Positions 24,892-33,675 of a DNA stretch of 35,103 bases are shown here, one piece after another. Made by a program: the position numbers and the translations under genes. Every line of letters begins with the position of its first letter. The stretch's first letter is position 1. The notes below the pieces were generated by a model. It was given only the letters and a program-made list of their open reading frames with translations, was not told the origin of the DNA and made no database searches. This DNA comes from Limnohabitans sp. (lineage in GTDB: Bacteria; Pseudomonadota; Gammaproteobacteria; Burkholderiales; Burkholderiaceae_C). Location of the stretch: the NCBI GenBank assembly GCA_009693505.1, contig SHXD01000031.1:1-35103 (forward strand). Direction: 5' to 3'.

Positions 24892-25476
24892 TCAAGGGCA
24901 GATGGCAATCTGCCCTTTGTCTAAGCGGGAACGGCCCACCGCGTTCACCACCAACAACCACCCCTCCTTGGCTTTGGCACCGCTCTCACAAAAGGTGATG
25001 GTGCCCGCTTGAAAAGCACCATTCAATGACAAGCTGCGGCCACTTGCGCCAAAAGATACATAACGGCTGACAGTGGTATTGCCTGTGGCAGAAACTTTGG
25101 GGTTGATGCGCGATCGTTGCTGGAGCAGGGGCTCTCCTTCATCCCATAGACCATTGCTATTGGCGTCTTCAAACACCAACCAGCCCTGATGCCAGGCTAC
25201 TTTACTGCCACTGGAAGCGCAGGCTGTTGGCAATGCGGCTTGCGAGCTTGAGTCGAGTGCAGCTGCACACAGCGTGACGCGTCGTTCTCGGCGCAAGGCT
25301 TCGGCTCTGGCGCTGAGAACATCGCTCAGCAAGGCTTCAGAAGCTGCCTGAATGTGAATCCTGTTTTGCAACCCCTGAAAAGAGAGTGCAAGCATGCCGC
25401 ACAAAACCCCCAAAATAAACAGCATGAACAGCATTTCGATCAAACTGTAGCCATCAGCTTTTAAAGTGAACTTCAT
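24892..25476 (-). CDS. FimT/GspH-type minor (pseudo)pilin
   Basis: 194 residues. The prepilin signal is KADG followed by YSLIEMLFMLFILGVLCGML: cleavage after Gly, a Tyr in place of Phe at +1, and Glu at +5, then the hydrophobic helix. The C-terminal part has the GspH/FimT pattern of a secreted globular domain with cysteines (LCAAALDSSS, ITFCESG, QIAICP). FimT-type proteins prime type IV pilus assembly and bind DNA in some species. ATG at 25476 has GGAAG eight nt upstream; longer in-frame starts run into the divergent pilin promoter region. It is divergent from the PilE-like gene. Confidence 0.85.
   Translation of the reverse strand: MKFTLKADGYSLIEMLFMLFILGVLCGMLALSFQGLQNRIHIQAASEALLSDVLSARAEALRRERRVTLCAAALDSSSQAALPTACASSGSKVAWHQGWLVFEDANSNGLWDEGEPLLQQRSRINPKVSATGNTTVSRYVSFGASGRSLSLNGAFQAGTITFCESGAKAKEGWLLVVNAVGRSRLDKGQIAICP
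24894..24917. terminator. Hairpin between convergent nrdR and fimT-like genes
   Basis: A perfect 10-bp inverted repeat, AAGGGCAGAT, loop GGCA, ATCTGCCCTT, begins 5 bp past the nrdR stop. On the plus strand a short TTTGT tail follows. It is encoded inside the last codons (GQIAICP) of the fimT-like gene, so one sequence serves as C-terminus and terminator. Confidence 0.6.
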
Positions 25477-25586
25477 GTTCAGAGCTTCCATGCATGACGC
25501 ATTCAGGCACTTGCATTGACTGACATTTCGGAGGCGCTGCAAGTCAATGTCAATGGCGCAGCTTACTGACAGTGCATGCTCTGTGC

Positions 25587-26042
25587 ATGAACCCTCCATC
25601 AGCACTTCAAGTAACCAGCTGCCGCTCAGCAGGTTTTACGCTCATTGAGTCTCTTGTTTGCATGGCGATCGTTGGCACACTCATGGGCATTGCATTGCCT
25701 CAGTTTGAATTGCAATGGCAAAAAACAAGGCGTCAAGATGCTCAAAATTCACTGATGCAATTACATCTGCGACAATTGCAATGGCGCGGCTTACATGCCC
25801 AATATGCAAGCACTTTGAGCGAGCTCAATTGGGCAGGCACGCACTCTATTTCAAAGCACTACCAATTGAGTCTCCAAAGTAGCAACGCTCACGGCTACAT
25901 TCTGCACGCCACGCCAGTTGGCTTGCAAAGCCGCGATGCAACTTGCAGAAGTTTGAGTCTGCGCATTTCAGAAAATATCAGCGTACTCGCAACCAGCAAC
26001 GACTCTCTATTGAACGATGCCGAGGCTTGCTGGAAATGGTAA
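25587..26042 (+). CDS. Type IV pilin-like protein (PilE family)
   Basis: 151 residues from the ATG at 25587. The prepilin signal SAGFTLIESLVCMAIVGTLM is canonical (cleavage after Gly, Phe+1, Glu+5). The hydrophobic helix is followed by a small C-terminal domain with a Cys pair (ATCRSLSLR and EACWKW), matching PilE-like minor pilins with a C-terminal disulfide loop. The C-terminal coding sequence overlaps the open frame of the PilW-like gene. It is first in the plus-strand minor-pilin operon, whose products would form the pilus tip complex processed by PilD. Confidence 0.85.
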   Translation: MNPPSALQVTSCRSAGFTLIESLVCMAIVGTLMGIALPQFELQWQKTRRQDAQNSLMQLHLRQLQWRGLHAQYASTLSELNWAGTHSISKHYQLSLQSSNAHGYILHATPVGLQSRDATCRSLSLRISENISVLATSNDSLLNDAEACWKW

Positions 26043-26644
26043 ATCTTTTGGTTGGCATGGCCATGGGTTTGAGTGTGCTAAGTGCCGCAGTTTTTTGGGT
26101 TCATTTTCAATGGACCCATGATCGGCAAATTTTAGAACGAAGCCATGCTCAACAAGAAACACGAGCCCTAATGGACACTTTGGTGCACGACATTCGGCGG
26201 GCTAATTTTTACAGTGCTGCCATCACACCCACCTCCCCCCAAGACCCTCTTTGTCCCATTCAATTTTGTGGGGCGCAAGAAGATTTCCATGTCACACCTC
26301 AACAAATTTTGTTCAGCATTGATCGCAATGAAAACGGGCTGAAAGAAAACAATGAGTGCAGTGGTTTTCGTTTGAATGGCAATCAAATTCAAACCAAAAC
26401 TTCCTGCCAACCTGTAGTTTGGACATCTCTTACACAGCCCAAACATTTAGAAATACTGGCGCTTGAATTGCGTTTGCAATGCAATCAGTCTTCGCCAAAC
26501 CTAGGTGAAATGTTACTAATTGAAATTCGCAGCCAAATTTCTACCGAAAAGATTTCTCTCACTTGGCGTCGTGGGGTCAGGCTGCGCAATTTCGGCGCTC
26601 ATTTACCCAATGCCGCATCTAATTGCACAGACACTGCCACATGA
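26036..26644 (+). CDS. PilW-like minor pilin lacking a standard prepilin leader
   Basis: From the ATG at 26036, overlapping the previous stop as ATGGTAA, the product is 202 residues: MVNLLVGMAMGLSVLSAAVF is the PilW-type hydrophobic helix, and QQETRALMDTLVHDIRRANF is the usual PilW continuation. The C-terminal part has several cysteines. PilW proteins normally begin with a short leader ending G-F-x-L-x-E. Here the open frame extends upstream to 25943 and gives RGLLEMVNLLVGM, where the Glu is misplaced and the start would lie about 100 nt inside the previous gene. Either the leader has decayed or translation begins in an unusual way. Position in the cluster supports PilW. Confidence 0.7.
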   Translation: MVNLLVGMAMGLSVLSAAVFWVHFQWTHDRQILERSHAQQETRALMDTLVHDIRRANFYSAAITPTSPQDPLCPIQFCGAQEDFHVTPQQILFSIDRNENGLKENNECSGFRLNGNQIQTKTSCQPVVWTSLTQPKHLEILALELRLQCNQSSPNLGEMLLIEIRSQISTEKISLTWRRGVRLRNFGAHLPNAASNCTDTAT

Positions 26645-27609
26645 ATCCACACAGCGGCATGGCCAATCTTTGGAGCGCAATCTGTCTGATCTTCATCACC
26701 AGCTTGCTTGGCTGGATCACACTGCGGTCTGTCATGTCAGAAACCCAAAGAAGTCAGCAGCAATTGTTTGCGGCTCAAGCCTTGGCCAGCAGTGAGTCAC
26801 TTTTAGAGACCGCCATCGCGCAAATAGACAGCATTTATTCAGGTCAGGACATTGCCATTGACGCCGCATTTTGGCGCAACGCAAGCAACAGCCAATGCCC
26901 AAGCGCCCTGGCATCGCCTCAATGGCAATGTTTAAAATGGACAGCATCGGAAGTTGGCATGTTTGACCATCGCATTTCTGCATTCGCATGGCCAGAGTCG
27001 ATCGATGTCACACACTCTTTTGTCCTGTTTGTACGCGATGTCAGAATGGCACCGCACAAAATCAAAATCACGGCTCAAATCAGCTTGAATTCTGAGCAGC
27101 CAGGCGTGGGCAGTCGCGCCACGGTTCAGCAAAGCCTTTACATCCCAATCAGCGCACCCTGGACGCCCCCCGTCTTAGAGCCTGCGCCTCGGCCAGAGCC
27201 AGCTGAATGTACACCCATCGAATGGCGCAAACAATTTGGCAATATCACGCCCGCTCAGCTTAAAGCGATTTCGACAGCCCAACTGCAAAACGGTTTAAGC
27301 TCACTTTCACAGCCCAGCCGAACTGTGTATTGGATTGACAGCCCGCTCACGTGGACAGAAAGTTTGGGTACCCACAGTGCGCCTGTTGTTTTGATTTTTT
27401 CAGACATTGCTTGCGCCCATCAGTGCCCGCAAATAGCAAGCCAAATAGCCATCACTGGCATGGTTTATTTTCAAAGTGCCAACGCATGCCAAAACCCTGT
27501 AGCTCTTCACACCCTCAACCCTGAGGCTTACCACTTTGAATGGCCCATTGGCATCGATGCATCAAGGGTGCAGCGAGTTTCTGGCTCTTGGAAAAACGCA
27601 GGATTTTAG
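26641..27609 (+). CDS. PilX-like minor pilin/assembly protein
   Basis: 322 residues from an ATG that overlaps the PilW-like stop as ATGA. An N-terminal hydrophobic segment (NLWSAICLIFITSLLGWITL) is followed by QRSQQQLFAAQALASSESLLETAIAQID, the helical stretch typical of PilX proteins (usually AFRAAEAAL). It lacks the Glu5 rule, as PilX often does. The long C-terminal domain contains paired cysteines (ACAHQCPQ) and a proline-rich hinge (PPVLEPAPRPEPAE). It would be exported with the other minor pilins. The assignment rests on the N-terminus and position; the rest is not recognised. Confidence 0.65.
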   Translation: MNPHSGMANLWSAICLIFITSLLGWITLRSVMSETQRSQQQLFAAQALASSESLLETAIAQIDSIYSGQDIAIDAAFWRNASNSQCPSALASPQWQCLKWTASEVGMFDHRISAFAWPESIDVTHSFVLFVRDVRMAPHKIKITAQISLNSEQPGVGSRATVQQSLYIPISAPWTPPVLEPAPRPEPAECTPIEWRKQFGNITPAQLKAISTAQLQNGLSSLSQPSRTVYWIDSPLTWTESLGTHSAPVVLIFSDIACAHQCPQIASQIAITGMVYFQSANACQNPVALHTLNPEAYHFEWPIGIDASRVQRVSGSWKNAGF

Positions 27610-27611
27610 GG

Positions 27612-28055
27612 ATGCCATTCAATCATTTGAAGACGCACTCTCAATCTGGCTTCACGGTTTTAGAGGCCGTATTTGCCAGTGCCGTTTTAGCGCTAGGTCT
27701 TTTTGGGTCCTTCCAACTCAGCATGGCCAGCGTGGCGGCCAATCAATCCCAAAGAAATTTAGACATTGCGAGTGGCTTGGCTCAAGACCTTGCCGAATGC
27801 TGGCAAGTGCCAAGCGCATTTTGCGCATCCCAATTTCAGAGCCATCACAATACAAACACCCTTTCTACCGAAGCGGGCATTCAATTTGAAAGAAACTGGA
27901 ACACCTCGGCCATCTCCACGCAAAGCACAGATCCCAGACTGCTTCAAAATTTACATATTTCGGTGAAATGGCCAAGCCAAGACAAGCTCAATGGCAGCAC
28001 CGAATTGAGGTGGCAAATAAGACGCGCCAGCACCCCCAATTGGGTTGGCCTTTAA
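27612..28055 (+). CDS. PilV-like minor pilin
   Basis: 147 residues from the ATG at 27612, two bases after the PilX-like stop. The prepilin signal is QSGFTVLEAVFASAVLALGL: cleavage after Gly, Phe+1, Glu+5, and the A-x-L-x-LGLFG pattern of PilV. A short C-terminal domain with two cysteines (AECWQVPSAFCASQ) follows. It is the last of the four plus-strand minor pilins; ribD begins 44 bp later. A longer in-frame start inside the PilX-like gene is not needed. Confidence 0.8.
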   Translation: MPFNHLKTHSQSGFTVLEAVFASAVLALGLFGSFQLSMASVAANQSQRNLDIASGLAQDLAECWQVPSAFCASQFQSHHNTNTLSTEAGIQFERNWNTSAISTQSTDPRLLQNLHISVKWPSQDKLNGSTELRWQIRRASTPNWVGL

Positions 28056-28099
28056 CATGTCGTATCCTTGGTATCCATCGACCTAAATCATTGCACCCC

Positions 28100-29224
28100 A
28101 TGACAGCCAGCCCATTTATGCTGAAAGCGCTGAACATCGCCTCTCAGGCCATGCGCATCACATCGCCCAATCCAAGGGTGGGTTGCGTCATTGTGAGCAG
28201 TCAAGGAAAAATTCTGGGTCAAGGGCATACGCAAAAAGCGGGCGGCTTGCATGCCGAGATGGTGGCCTTGCAAGATGCTACCAACCAAGGCAACAGCGTT
28301 GAAGGCGCTACTGCCTACGTCACGCTGGAACCCTGCGCACACCATGGCCGAACGGGTCCCTGTTGCGACGCCCTGATTCGGGCCAAAGTTGGCAAAGTGG
28401 TGGCAGCCCTATCTGACCCCAACCCCTTGGTAGCGGGCCAAGGCCTTGATCGCTTGAAAGCGGCAGGCATAGAAGTTGAAGTCGGCGATGGTGCAGATCT
28501 GGCTGAACAACAAAATCCTGGTTTTTTGAGTCGCATGAGACGGCACAAACCTTGGGTGCGCCTCAAAATGGCAGCTTCTCTGGATGGCCAAACAGCCCTT
28601 CAAAATGGCCAAAGCCAATGGATCACGGGCCCAGAAGCTCGGGCTGATGGCCATGCTTGGCGCGCCCGTGCCTGCGCCATCCTCACAGGCATCGGCACCG
28701 TTCTAGAAGACGATCCCCTTTTAGATCTTCGGCTTTGCGCCAACTTAGGTGCTGCGCCTCGCATGCCGCATTTGGTCATTGTTGACAGCAAATTGGAAAC
28801 ACCCCTCTCCGCGAAGCTGTTTCAACACAGTCAGCCTGGCGCACTAACGCCCAGACAAGTTTGGATTTACGCAGCCAAAGACCATTCCGAAAAAAGATCA
28901 GCCTTAGAAGCGCTAGGTGCCCACATTACGGTACTGCCCAATGAACATGGCAAAGTCGATCTGTCAGCCCTCATGACCGATTTGGCCAAGCGCGAGGTGA
29001 ACGAATTGCATGTAGAAGCCGGCCACAAACTCAATGGCTCGCTCATACGCGAAGCTTGCGTTGACGAGTTCTTGGTCTACCTGGCCCCCAAGCTTTTGGG
29101 CATAGGCCAGGGCATGGCGCATTGGGGCCCTCTTGAAGACTTGTCACAGGGCTTGTCGCTTGAATTCACAGAAACACAATTAATCGGCAAAGATTTGCGG
29201 GTTTTAGCCAGGGTCACGGCCTAA
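28100..29224 (+). CDS. ribD: Bifunctional diaminohydroxyphosphoribosylaminopyrimidine deaminase / reductase
   Basis: 374 residues. RibD carries out the second and third steps of riboflavin synthesis. The N-terminal zinc deaminase has HAEMVAL and PCAHHGRTGPCCDAL; the C-terminal NADPH-dependent reductase has RLKMAASLDGQTAL, SQWITGPEAR, and LHVEAGHKLNGSLI. The ATG at 28100 (MTASPFMLKALNIASQA) gives the usual N-terminus; a longer frame from 27968 lies inside the PilV-like gene. It is the first gene of the rib operon, with ribE 30 bp on. No FMN riboswitch is seen ahead of it. Confidence 0.95.
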   Translation: MTASPFMLKALNIASQAMRITSPNPRVGCVIVSSQGKILGQGHTQKAGGLHAEMVALQDATNQGNSVEGATAYVTLEPCAHHGRTGPCCDALIRAKVGKVVAALSDPNPLVAGQGLDRLKAAGIEVEVGDGADLAEQQNPGFLSRMRRHKPWVRLKMAASLDGQTALQNGQSQWITGPEARADGHAWRARACAILTGIGTVLEDDPLLDLRLCANLGAAPRMPHLVIVDSKLETPLSAKLFQHSQPGALTPRQVWIYAAKDHSEKRSALEALGAHITVLPNEHGKVDLSALMTDLAKREVNELHVEAGHKLNGSLIREACVDEFLVYLAPKLLGIGQGMAHWGPLEDLSQGLSLEFTETQLIGKDLRVLARVTA

Positions 29225-29254
29225 ACAGGCCCAATCCCTGCGAAAATATCCGCC

Positions 29255-29920
29255 ATGTTTACCGGAATCATCACCGGCGTGGGGCGTATCGCCGCCCTCC
29301 ACGACCTGGGCAGCTCTTTAAGCCATGGCAAGCGACTCACTCTCGAGGTACCCGCTGGGTACCTGGACGATGTTGGCTTGGGTGACAGCATTGCCATCAA
29401 CGGCGCCTGCATGACCGTCACTTCATTCGACTTAGCGGCCCAACAATTCACCATCGACATCTCCGCCGAGTCCCTGGACAAAACTTGCAGCCTCGACAAG
29501 CATGGCAAAGTCAACTTAGAAAAAGCCTTGCGCGCGCACGATCGTTTGGGCGGCCACATTGTGTCGGGCCATGTCGATGGCATTGGCCATGTGACCCACT
29601 TTGCGCAGGTCGGCGAAAGCTGGGAACTGCGCATCCAAGCCCCTGTTGGCATGGGCAAGTATTTAGCCTACAAAGGCTCGATCACGGTCAATGGCGTCAG
29701 CCTCACAGTGAACAGCGTGGCGGATTCAACTGCCGGGTGCGAGTTCAGCAGCAACCTCATCCCCCACACTGTGGACAACACTGCGCTGGGTACTTTGCAC
29801 AAAGGCAGCGCCGTGAATTTAGAAATTGATTTGATTGCACGTTATGTGGAGCGCATGCTCAACAACGATGCATCGGCCAACTCTGCGGCATCGGCTTTTT
29901 CTGCCCATGCCCCATCTTGA
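29255..29920 (+). CDS. ribE: Riboflavin synthase alpha chain
   Basis: 221 residues. It dismutates two 6,7-dimethyl-8-ribityllumazine molecules to riboflavin and a pyrimidinedione. The start MFTGIITGVGRI is diagnostic. Two lumazine-binding repeats are present: GDSIAINGACMTVT in the first and GSITVNGVSLTVN in the second, with HIVSGHVDGIGHV between them. The C-terminal tail after about residue 205 is Ala/Ser-rich and dispensable-looking. It lies between ribD and ribB, ending 10 bp before the latter's ATG. Confidence 0.96.
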   Translation: MFTGIITGVGRIAALHDLGSSLSHGKRLTLEVPAGYLDDVGLGDSIAINGACMTVTSFDLAAQQFTIDISAESLDKTCSLDKHGKVNLEKALRAHDRLGGHIVSGHVDGIGHVTHFAQVGESWELRIQAPVGMGKYLAYKGSITVNGVSLTVNSVADSTAGCEFSSNLIPHTVDNTALGTLHKGSAVNLEIDLIARYVERMLNNDASANSAASAFSAHAPS

Positions 29921-29930
29921 AAGAAGTGAC

Positions 29931-31064
29931 ATGACGACGAATTCTGGCCGTCCCTTGACGACCGTACAAATTTCCCCCGTAGAAGACATCGTCGCAGACT
30001 TGCGTGCGGGTCGCATCGTCATCATGGTCGATGACGAAGACCGTGAAAACGAAGGCGATTTGCTCATTGCTTCCGATCACGTCACGGCTGAAGCCATTAA
30101 CTTTATGGCCCGTTATGGTCGCGGCCTCATTTGCCTTACTCTTACGCGCGAACGTTGCGAGCACTTGAAATTGCCTCCTATGGCTGCCAGCAACGGTACG
30201 TTTTACAGCACCGCCTTCACCGTTTCAATTGAAGCCGCAGAAGGTGTGACCACCGGCATTTCTGCCGCTGACCGAGCATTGACCGTCAAAGCTGCTGTGG
30301 CCGCACATGCTAGCGCCAATGACTTGGTTCAACCGGGCCACATCTTCCCCTTGCAAGCCGTGGATGGCGGCGTGCTCATGCGTGCCGGTCATACAGAAGC
30401 AGGTTGCGACTTGGGCACGATGGCCGGATGCAGCCCCTCCTCTGTGATTTGCGAAATCATGAAAGACGATGGCACCATGGCGCGCTTGCCCGATCTGCAA
30501 GTTTTTGCCGCCGAGCACGACCTCAAAATTGGCACCATTGCCGACCTGATTGAGTACCGCAATCGCACCGAGTCATTGGTTGAAAAAGTCGGTACGCGTG
30601 TGCTGCAAACTGCACACGGCGAGTTCACTGCCCACGCGTTCAAAGACAAGCCAAGCCAATCACTGCACTTGGCCCTGGTCAAAGGCAAATGGCATGCTGA
30701 TGCCGAAGTGCCAGTTCGCGTGCATGAGCCTTTGTCAGTATTTGATGTACTAGAAGTTGGCCGCAGTATGCATTCATGGAGCTTGGAAAACAGCTTGAAC
30801 TACATTAACAAGCAAGGCCACGGTGTAGCGGTACTGCTCAATTGCGGCGAAAGTGCAGAGCAATTGCTCGCTCAGTTTGAAGGTCGCGCACGCTCGGCTC
30901 AAGCACCCAACAGAAGCAAAATGGATCTGCGCACCTACGGTGTAGGCGTGCAAATTGTGCGCGAGTGCGGTGTTCAAAAAATGAAACTCATGGGTCAACC
31001 CCGTCGCATGCCCAGCATGGCAGGGTATGGCGTTGAAGTTACTGGTTACATTCCTAAGGAATAA
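29931..31064 (+). CDS. ribB: 3,4-dihydroxy-2-butanone-4-phosphate synthase with degenerate GTP cyclohydrolase II-like domain
   Basis: 377 residues from the ATG at 29931; a longer frame from 29835 overlaps ribE. The N-terminal domain is intact DHBP synthase, converting ribulose 5-phosphate to the four-carbon unit of riboflavin: [10 protein letters not shown] (34-43), [18 protein letters not shown], and [11 protein letters not shown]. The C-terminal domain (about 215-377) follows the GTP cyclohydrolase II fold, ending [18 protein letters not shown], but the zinc motif is gone: canonical RVHSEC...CDC is [18 protein letters not shown] here. It is therefore a RibBX-type protein and unlikely to open GTP. 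A separate RibA must be encoded elsewhere. Confidence 0.93.
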   Translation: MTTNSGRPLTTVQISPVEDIVADLRAGRIVIMVDDEDRENEGDLLIASDHVTAEAINFMARYGRGLICLTLTRERCEHLKLPPMAASNGTFYSTAFTVSIEAAEGVTTGISAADRALTVKAAVAAHASANDLVQPGHIFPLQAVDGGVLMRAGHTEAGCDLGTMAGCSPSSVICEIMKDDGTMARLPDLQVFAAEHDLKIGTIADLIEYRNRTESLVEKVGTRVLQTAHGEFTAHAFKDKPSQSLHLALVKGKWHADAEVPVRVHEPLSVFDVLEVGRSMHSWSLENSLNYINKQGHGVAVLLNCGESAEQLLAQFEGRARSAQAPNRSKMDLRTYGVGVQIVRECGVQKMKLMGQPRRMPSMAGYGVEVTGYIPKE

Positions 31065-31066
31065 AT

Positions 31067-31561
31067 ATGCAAGGCGCAGACAAAGGTATTGCACAAGAGT
31101 TAGACGGTTTGGGTCTGCACATCGGCATCGTTCAAGCGCGCTTCAACGAAGACATCACCAATGCCTTGGCAGTGGCTTGCATTCGTGAATTGGAAGAACT
31201 TGGAGTTCATGACATCGACCACGTGTTGGTGCCTGGCGCATTGGAAGTGCCCATTGCACTGCAAGCCATGGCTGAGCGCGGTGAGTACGATGCGCTGGTG
31301 GCCTTGGGGTGCATCATTCGCGGCGAAACCTATCACTTCGAGTTGGTGGCCAATGAATCGGGTTCAGGCGTCAGCCGCATTTCGCTTGATTACAACGTGC
31401 CCATTGCCAACGCCATTCTGACCACCGAGAATTTAGAACAAGCCGTTGCCCGTCAAACCGAAAAAGGCCGTGATGCTGCTCGGGTGGCTGTTGAAATGGC
31501 CATGCTCATGGAAGACTTGTCCGTAGGCCTTGACGAATTGGACGATGAGGAATTGGCATGA
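31067..31561 (+). CDS. ribH: 6,7-dimethyl-8-ribityllumazine synthase
   Basis: 164 residues. It condenses the DHBP product of RibB with 5-amino-6-ribitylaminouracil from RibD to make lumazine, and typically forms icosahedral or decameric shells. Motifs: [43 protein letters not shown] (catalytic His) and [22 protein letters not shown]. The acidic C-terminal tail is typical of proteobacterial copies. It starts 2 bp after ribB, and its stop overlaps nusB as ATGA. Confidence 0.97.
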   Translation: MQGADKGIAQELDGLGLHIGIVQARFNEDITNALAVACIRELEELGVHDIDHVLVPGALEVPIALQAMAERGEYDALVALGCIIRGETYHFELVANESGSGVSRISLDYNVPIANAILTTENLEQAVARQTEKGRDAARVAVEMAMLMEDLSVGLDELDDEELA

Positions 31562-32067
31562 GCGAGTTGCCTGAAAAAAGCAGCAAGCCGGCCGCACGCA
31601 AACCAGGCAAATCTGCCAGCAAGTCTGCCCGCAGTCGCGCGCGTGAGTTTGCCCTCCAAGCTTTGTACCAAGTCTTGGTTGGAAAAAATGAAGCGGCAGA
31701 CATCGACTTGTTCACACGCGATTTGTCTGGCTTTCACAAAGCCGACTCAGCCCACTACGATACGCTTTTGTATGGCTGCTCAGAACAGGCTACCGACTTA
31801 GACAAACTCATTTTGCCTTTGCTCGATCGCAGCATGGCTGAAATTTCTCCCATCGAACGCGCTGTCATGTGGATTGGCGTTTTCGAAATGAAACATTGTC
31901 TCGATGTGCCTTGGCGCGTCAGCTTGAATGAGTGCATTGAATTGGCCAAGGAATTTGGTGGCACCGATGGTCACAAATATGTGAATGCTGTTTTGGAAGG
32001 CTTGGCGCCGCAACTGCGATCGCATGAAGTTCAAGCCGACCGCGAGGCAGGCCGCGCACGCGCATGA
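31558..32067 (+). CDS. nusB: Transcription antitermination factor NusB
   Basis: 169 residues. NusB with NusE (S10) binds boxA RNA in rRNA leaders and supports antitermination. The Lys/Ser-rich N-terminus leads into [18 protein letters not shown], then [47 protein letters not shown], which are standard NusB helices. ribH-nusB is a common pairing. It starts within the ribH stop and overlaps ybgC by ATGA, so five consecutive genes here are translationally linked. Confidence 0.95.
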   Translation: MSELPEKSSKPAARKPGKSASKSARSRAREFALQALYQVLVGKNEAADIDLFTRDLSGFHKADSAHYDTLLYGCSEQATDLDKLILPLLDRSMAEISPIERAVMWIGVFEMKHCLDVPWRVSLNECIELAKEFGGTDGHKYVNAVLEGLAPQLRSHEVQADREAGRARA

Positions 32068-32474
32068 AAACCGCCTACCAATTTCCAATCAGAATTTACT
32101 GGGAAGACACCGATGCCGGTGGCATCGTTTTCTACGCCAACTATTTGAAATTTTTTGAGCGCGCTCGCACAGAGTGGCTGCGATCCTTGGGCATTGAACA
32201 GCATTCTTTGAAAGATGAATGCGGCGGCATGTTTGTCGTGAGCGAAACGCAAGTCAAATACTTCTCACCTGCTCGCTTAGACGATTTGCTTGAAGTGACA
32301 GCTCAAACTTTCGAAGCCGGCCGGGCCAGCTTGGTGCTGACGCAACAAGCATGGCTTGCGGCGCAGGGTGAGCGAAAATTACTGGCTGAAGGCACGATCC
32401 GAATTGGCTGGGTCGACAGCCAAACCCTTAAACCCGGCCGTATACCGGTCAAAATTTTGGAAGCACTTCAATGA
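32064..32474 (+). CDS. ybgC: YbgC-type acyl-CoA thioesterase (Tol-Pal associated)
   Basis: 136 residues with a hotdog fold. YbgC hydrolyses acyl-CoA thioesters and is usually the first gene of the tol-pal operon. The active-site helix is [20 protein letters not shown] with the catalytic Asp in EDTDAGG, followed by [14 protein letters not shown]. The length is typical. Its start overlaps nusB's stop and its own stop overlaps tolQ's start (ATGA at 32471-32474). Confidence 0.93.
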   Translation: MKTAYQFPIRIYWEDTDAGGIVFYANYLKFFERARTEWLRSLGIEQHSLKDECGGMFVVSETQVKYFSPARLDDLLEVTAQTFEAGRASLVLTQQAWLAAQGERKLLAEGTIRIGWVDSQTLKPGRIPVKILEALQ

Positions 32475-33202
32475 ACCAAGACATGTCCATCATTCAACTT
32501 GTGTTGCATGCCAGCTTTGTGGTGCAACTGGTCATAGTCATTCTGATGGCCATTTCGATTGCCAGTTGGGCCGCCATTGTGGGCAAGCTCACCGCCATCA
32601 AACGGATTCAAACTTTGAATGAAGAGTTTGAGCAGCAGTTTTGGTCGGGCATTAGCTTGAACGATTTGTTTTCTGCCGCAGTTCAAAACTCAAAATTGTC
32701 AGGGCCTATGGAGCGCATTTTTGCAAGCGGCATGCGCGAGTATCAAAAATTGCGCGAACGCCGAATTTCCGATACAGGCACTCTACTAGATGGTGCACGT
32801 CGCGCCATGCGTGCCAGTTTCCAGCGCGAGATGGATGTGGCAGAGGCGCAGTTGTCTTTCCTGGCCTCTGTGGGCTCAGTTTCGCCCTATGTCGGTTTGT
32901 TTGGTACCGTGTGGGGCATCATGCATGCGTTCACGGGCTTGGCCAGCATGCAACAAGTGACCTTGGCTACCGTTGCACCGGGTATTGCAGAGGCTTTGGT
33001 GGCCACTGCGATCGGCCTGTTTGCAGCCATTCCAGCCGTGGTGGCTTACAACCGCTTTGCGCGCGACATTGACCGCGTGGCCATCAAATTGGAAACATTC
33101 ATCGAAGAGTTTTCCAACATTTTGCAAAGAAGCTTGGGTGGCTCGGCAGGCTCAGGTGGTGTCAACCCTGCCAGTACTGGTTTTTCAGCTTCAGGTCACT
33201 GA
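32471..33202 (+). CDS. tolQ: Tol-Pal system proton channel subunit TolQ
   Basis: 243 residues. TolQ forms the inner-membrane pentamer around TolR and uses the proton gradient to energise TolA. Three transmembrane segments are visible: ASFVVQLVIVILMAISIASWAA (from about 14), LSFLASVGSVSPYVGLFGTVWGIMHAF (about 135-160), and VAPGIAEALVATAIGLFAAIPAVVAYN (about 170-195), with the conserved Thr/Gly/Pro pattern. It is followed by tolR after 18 bp. Confidence 0.96.
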   Translation: MNQDMSIIQLVLHASFVVQLVIVILMAISIASWAAIVGKLTAIKRIQTLNEEFEQQFWSGISLNDLFSAAVQNSKLSGPMERIFASGMREYQKLRERRISDTGTLLDGARRAMRASFQREMDVAEAQLSFLASVGSVSPYVGLFGTVWGIMHAFTGLASMQQVTLATVAPGIAEALVATAIGLFAAIPAVVAYNRFARDIDRVAIKLETFIEEFSNILQRSLGGSAGSGGVNPASTGFSASGH

Positions 33203-33220
33203 TTTTCAGGGAGCACACAC

Positions 33221-33640
33221 ATGCCTGCTGTTTCCTCTCGCGGCCGCGGTCGTCGCACCATCAATGAAATCAACATGGTGCCGTTCATCGATGTGATGTT
33301 GGTGCTGCTCATCATTTTCATGGTCACTGCGCCCATGATCACACCCAGCGTGGTTGATTTGCCCAGTGTAGGCAAAGCCGCCAAACAGCCCGATCAAGTG
33401 ATTCAAATTGTGCTTCAGAAAGACGGAAGTCTTGAAATGGTGAACGATGCCAAAACCTCAAAAATTAACTTCAACAGCTTGGCCAACTCAGTGCAATTGG
33501 CTCAAACAGGTCAGACCAATTCTGCGGTTGTCATCAGTGCCGATCGGAATGTCAAATATGAAATGGTGGTCAAGGTCATGGACACCTTGCAGCGCGCAGG
33601 CATTCAACGGGTAGGCCTTTCAGTGCAGCTTGCACCTTGA
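33221..33640 (+). CDS. tolR: Tol-Pal system protein TolR
   Basis: 139 residues, an ExbD/TolR protein. After the basic N-terminus RGRGRRTINEINMVPFIDVM comes the single transmembrane helix with the essential Asp in FIDVMLVLLIIFMVTAPM. The periplasmic domain ends AGIQRVGLSVQLAP. It partners TolQ in proton conduction. A 9-bp inverted repeat starts on its stop codon, and tolA follows after 78 bp, the largest gap in this operon. Confidence 0.96.
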   Translation: MPAVSSRGRGRRTINEINMVPFIDVMLVLLIIFMVTAPMITPSVVDLPSVGKAAKQPDQVIQIVLQKDGSLEMVNDAKTSKINFNSLANSVQLAQTGQTNSAVVISADRNVKYEMVVKVMDTLQRAGIQRVGLSVQLAP

Positions 33641-33675
33641 TGTGATGCCCATGCGTACTTATTTGAATCACATCA
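33638..33675 (+). promoter_or_regulatory. Inverted repeat at the tolR stop
   Basis: TGATGTGAT (33638-33646) and ATCACATCA (33667-33675) form a perfect 9-bp stem with a 20-nt loop. There is no U-tract, so it is not a typical terminator. It might modulate the TolR:TolA ratio or mRNA stability. Confidence 0.35.

Noticed and set aside
28056-28099. FMN riboswitch ahead of ribD
   Set aside because: The 44-bp gap is far too short and no RFN-element sequence is visible there or in the end of the PilV-like gene.
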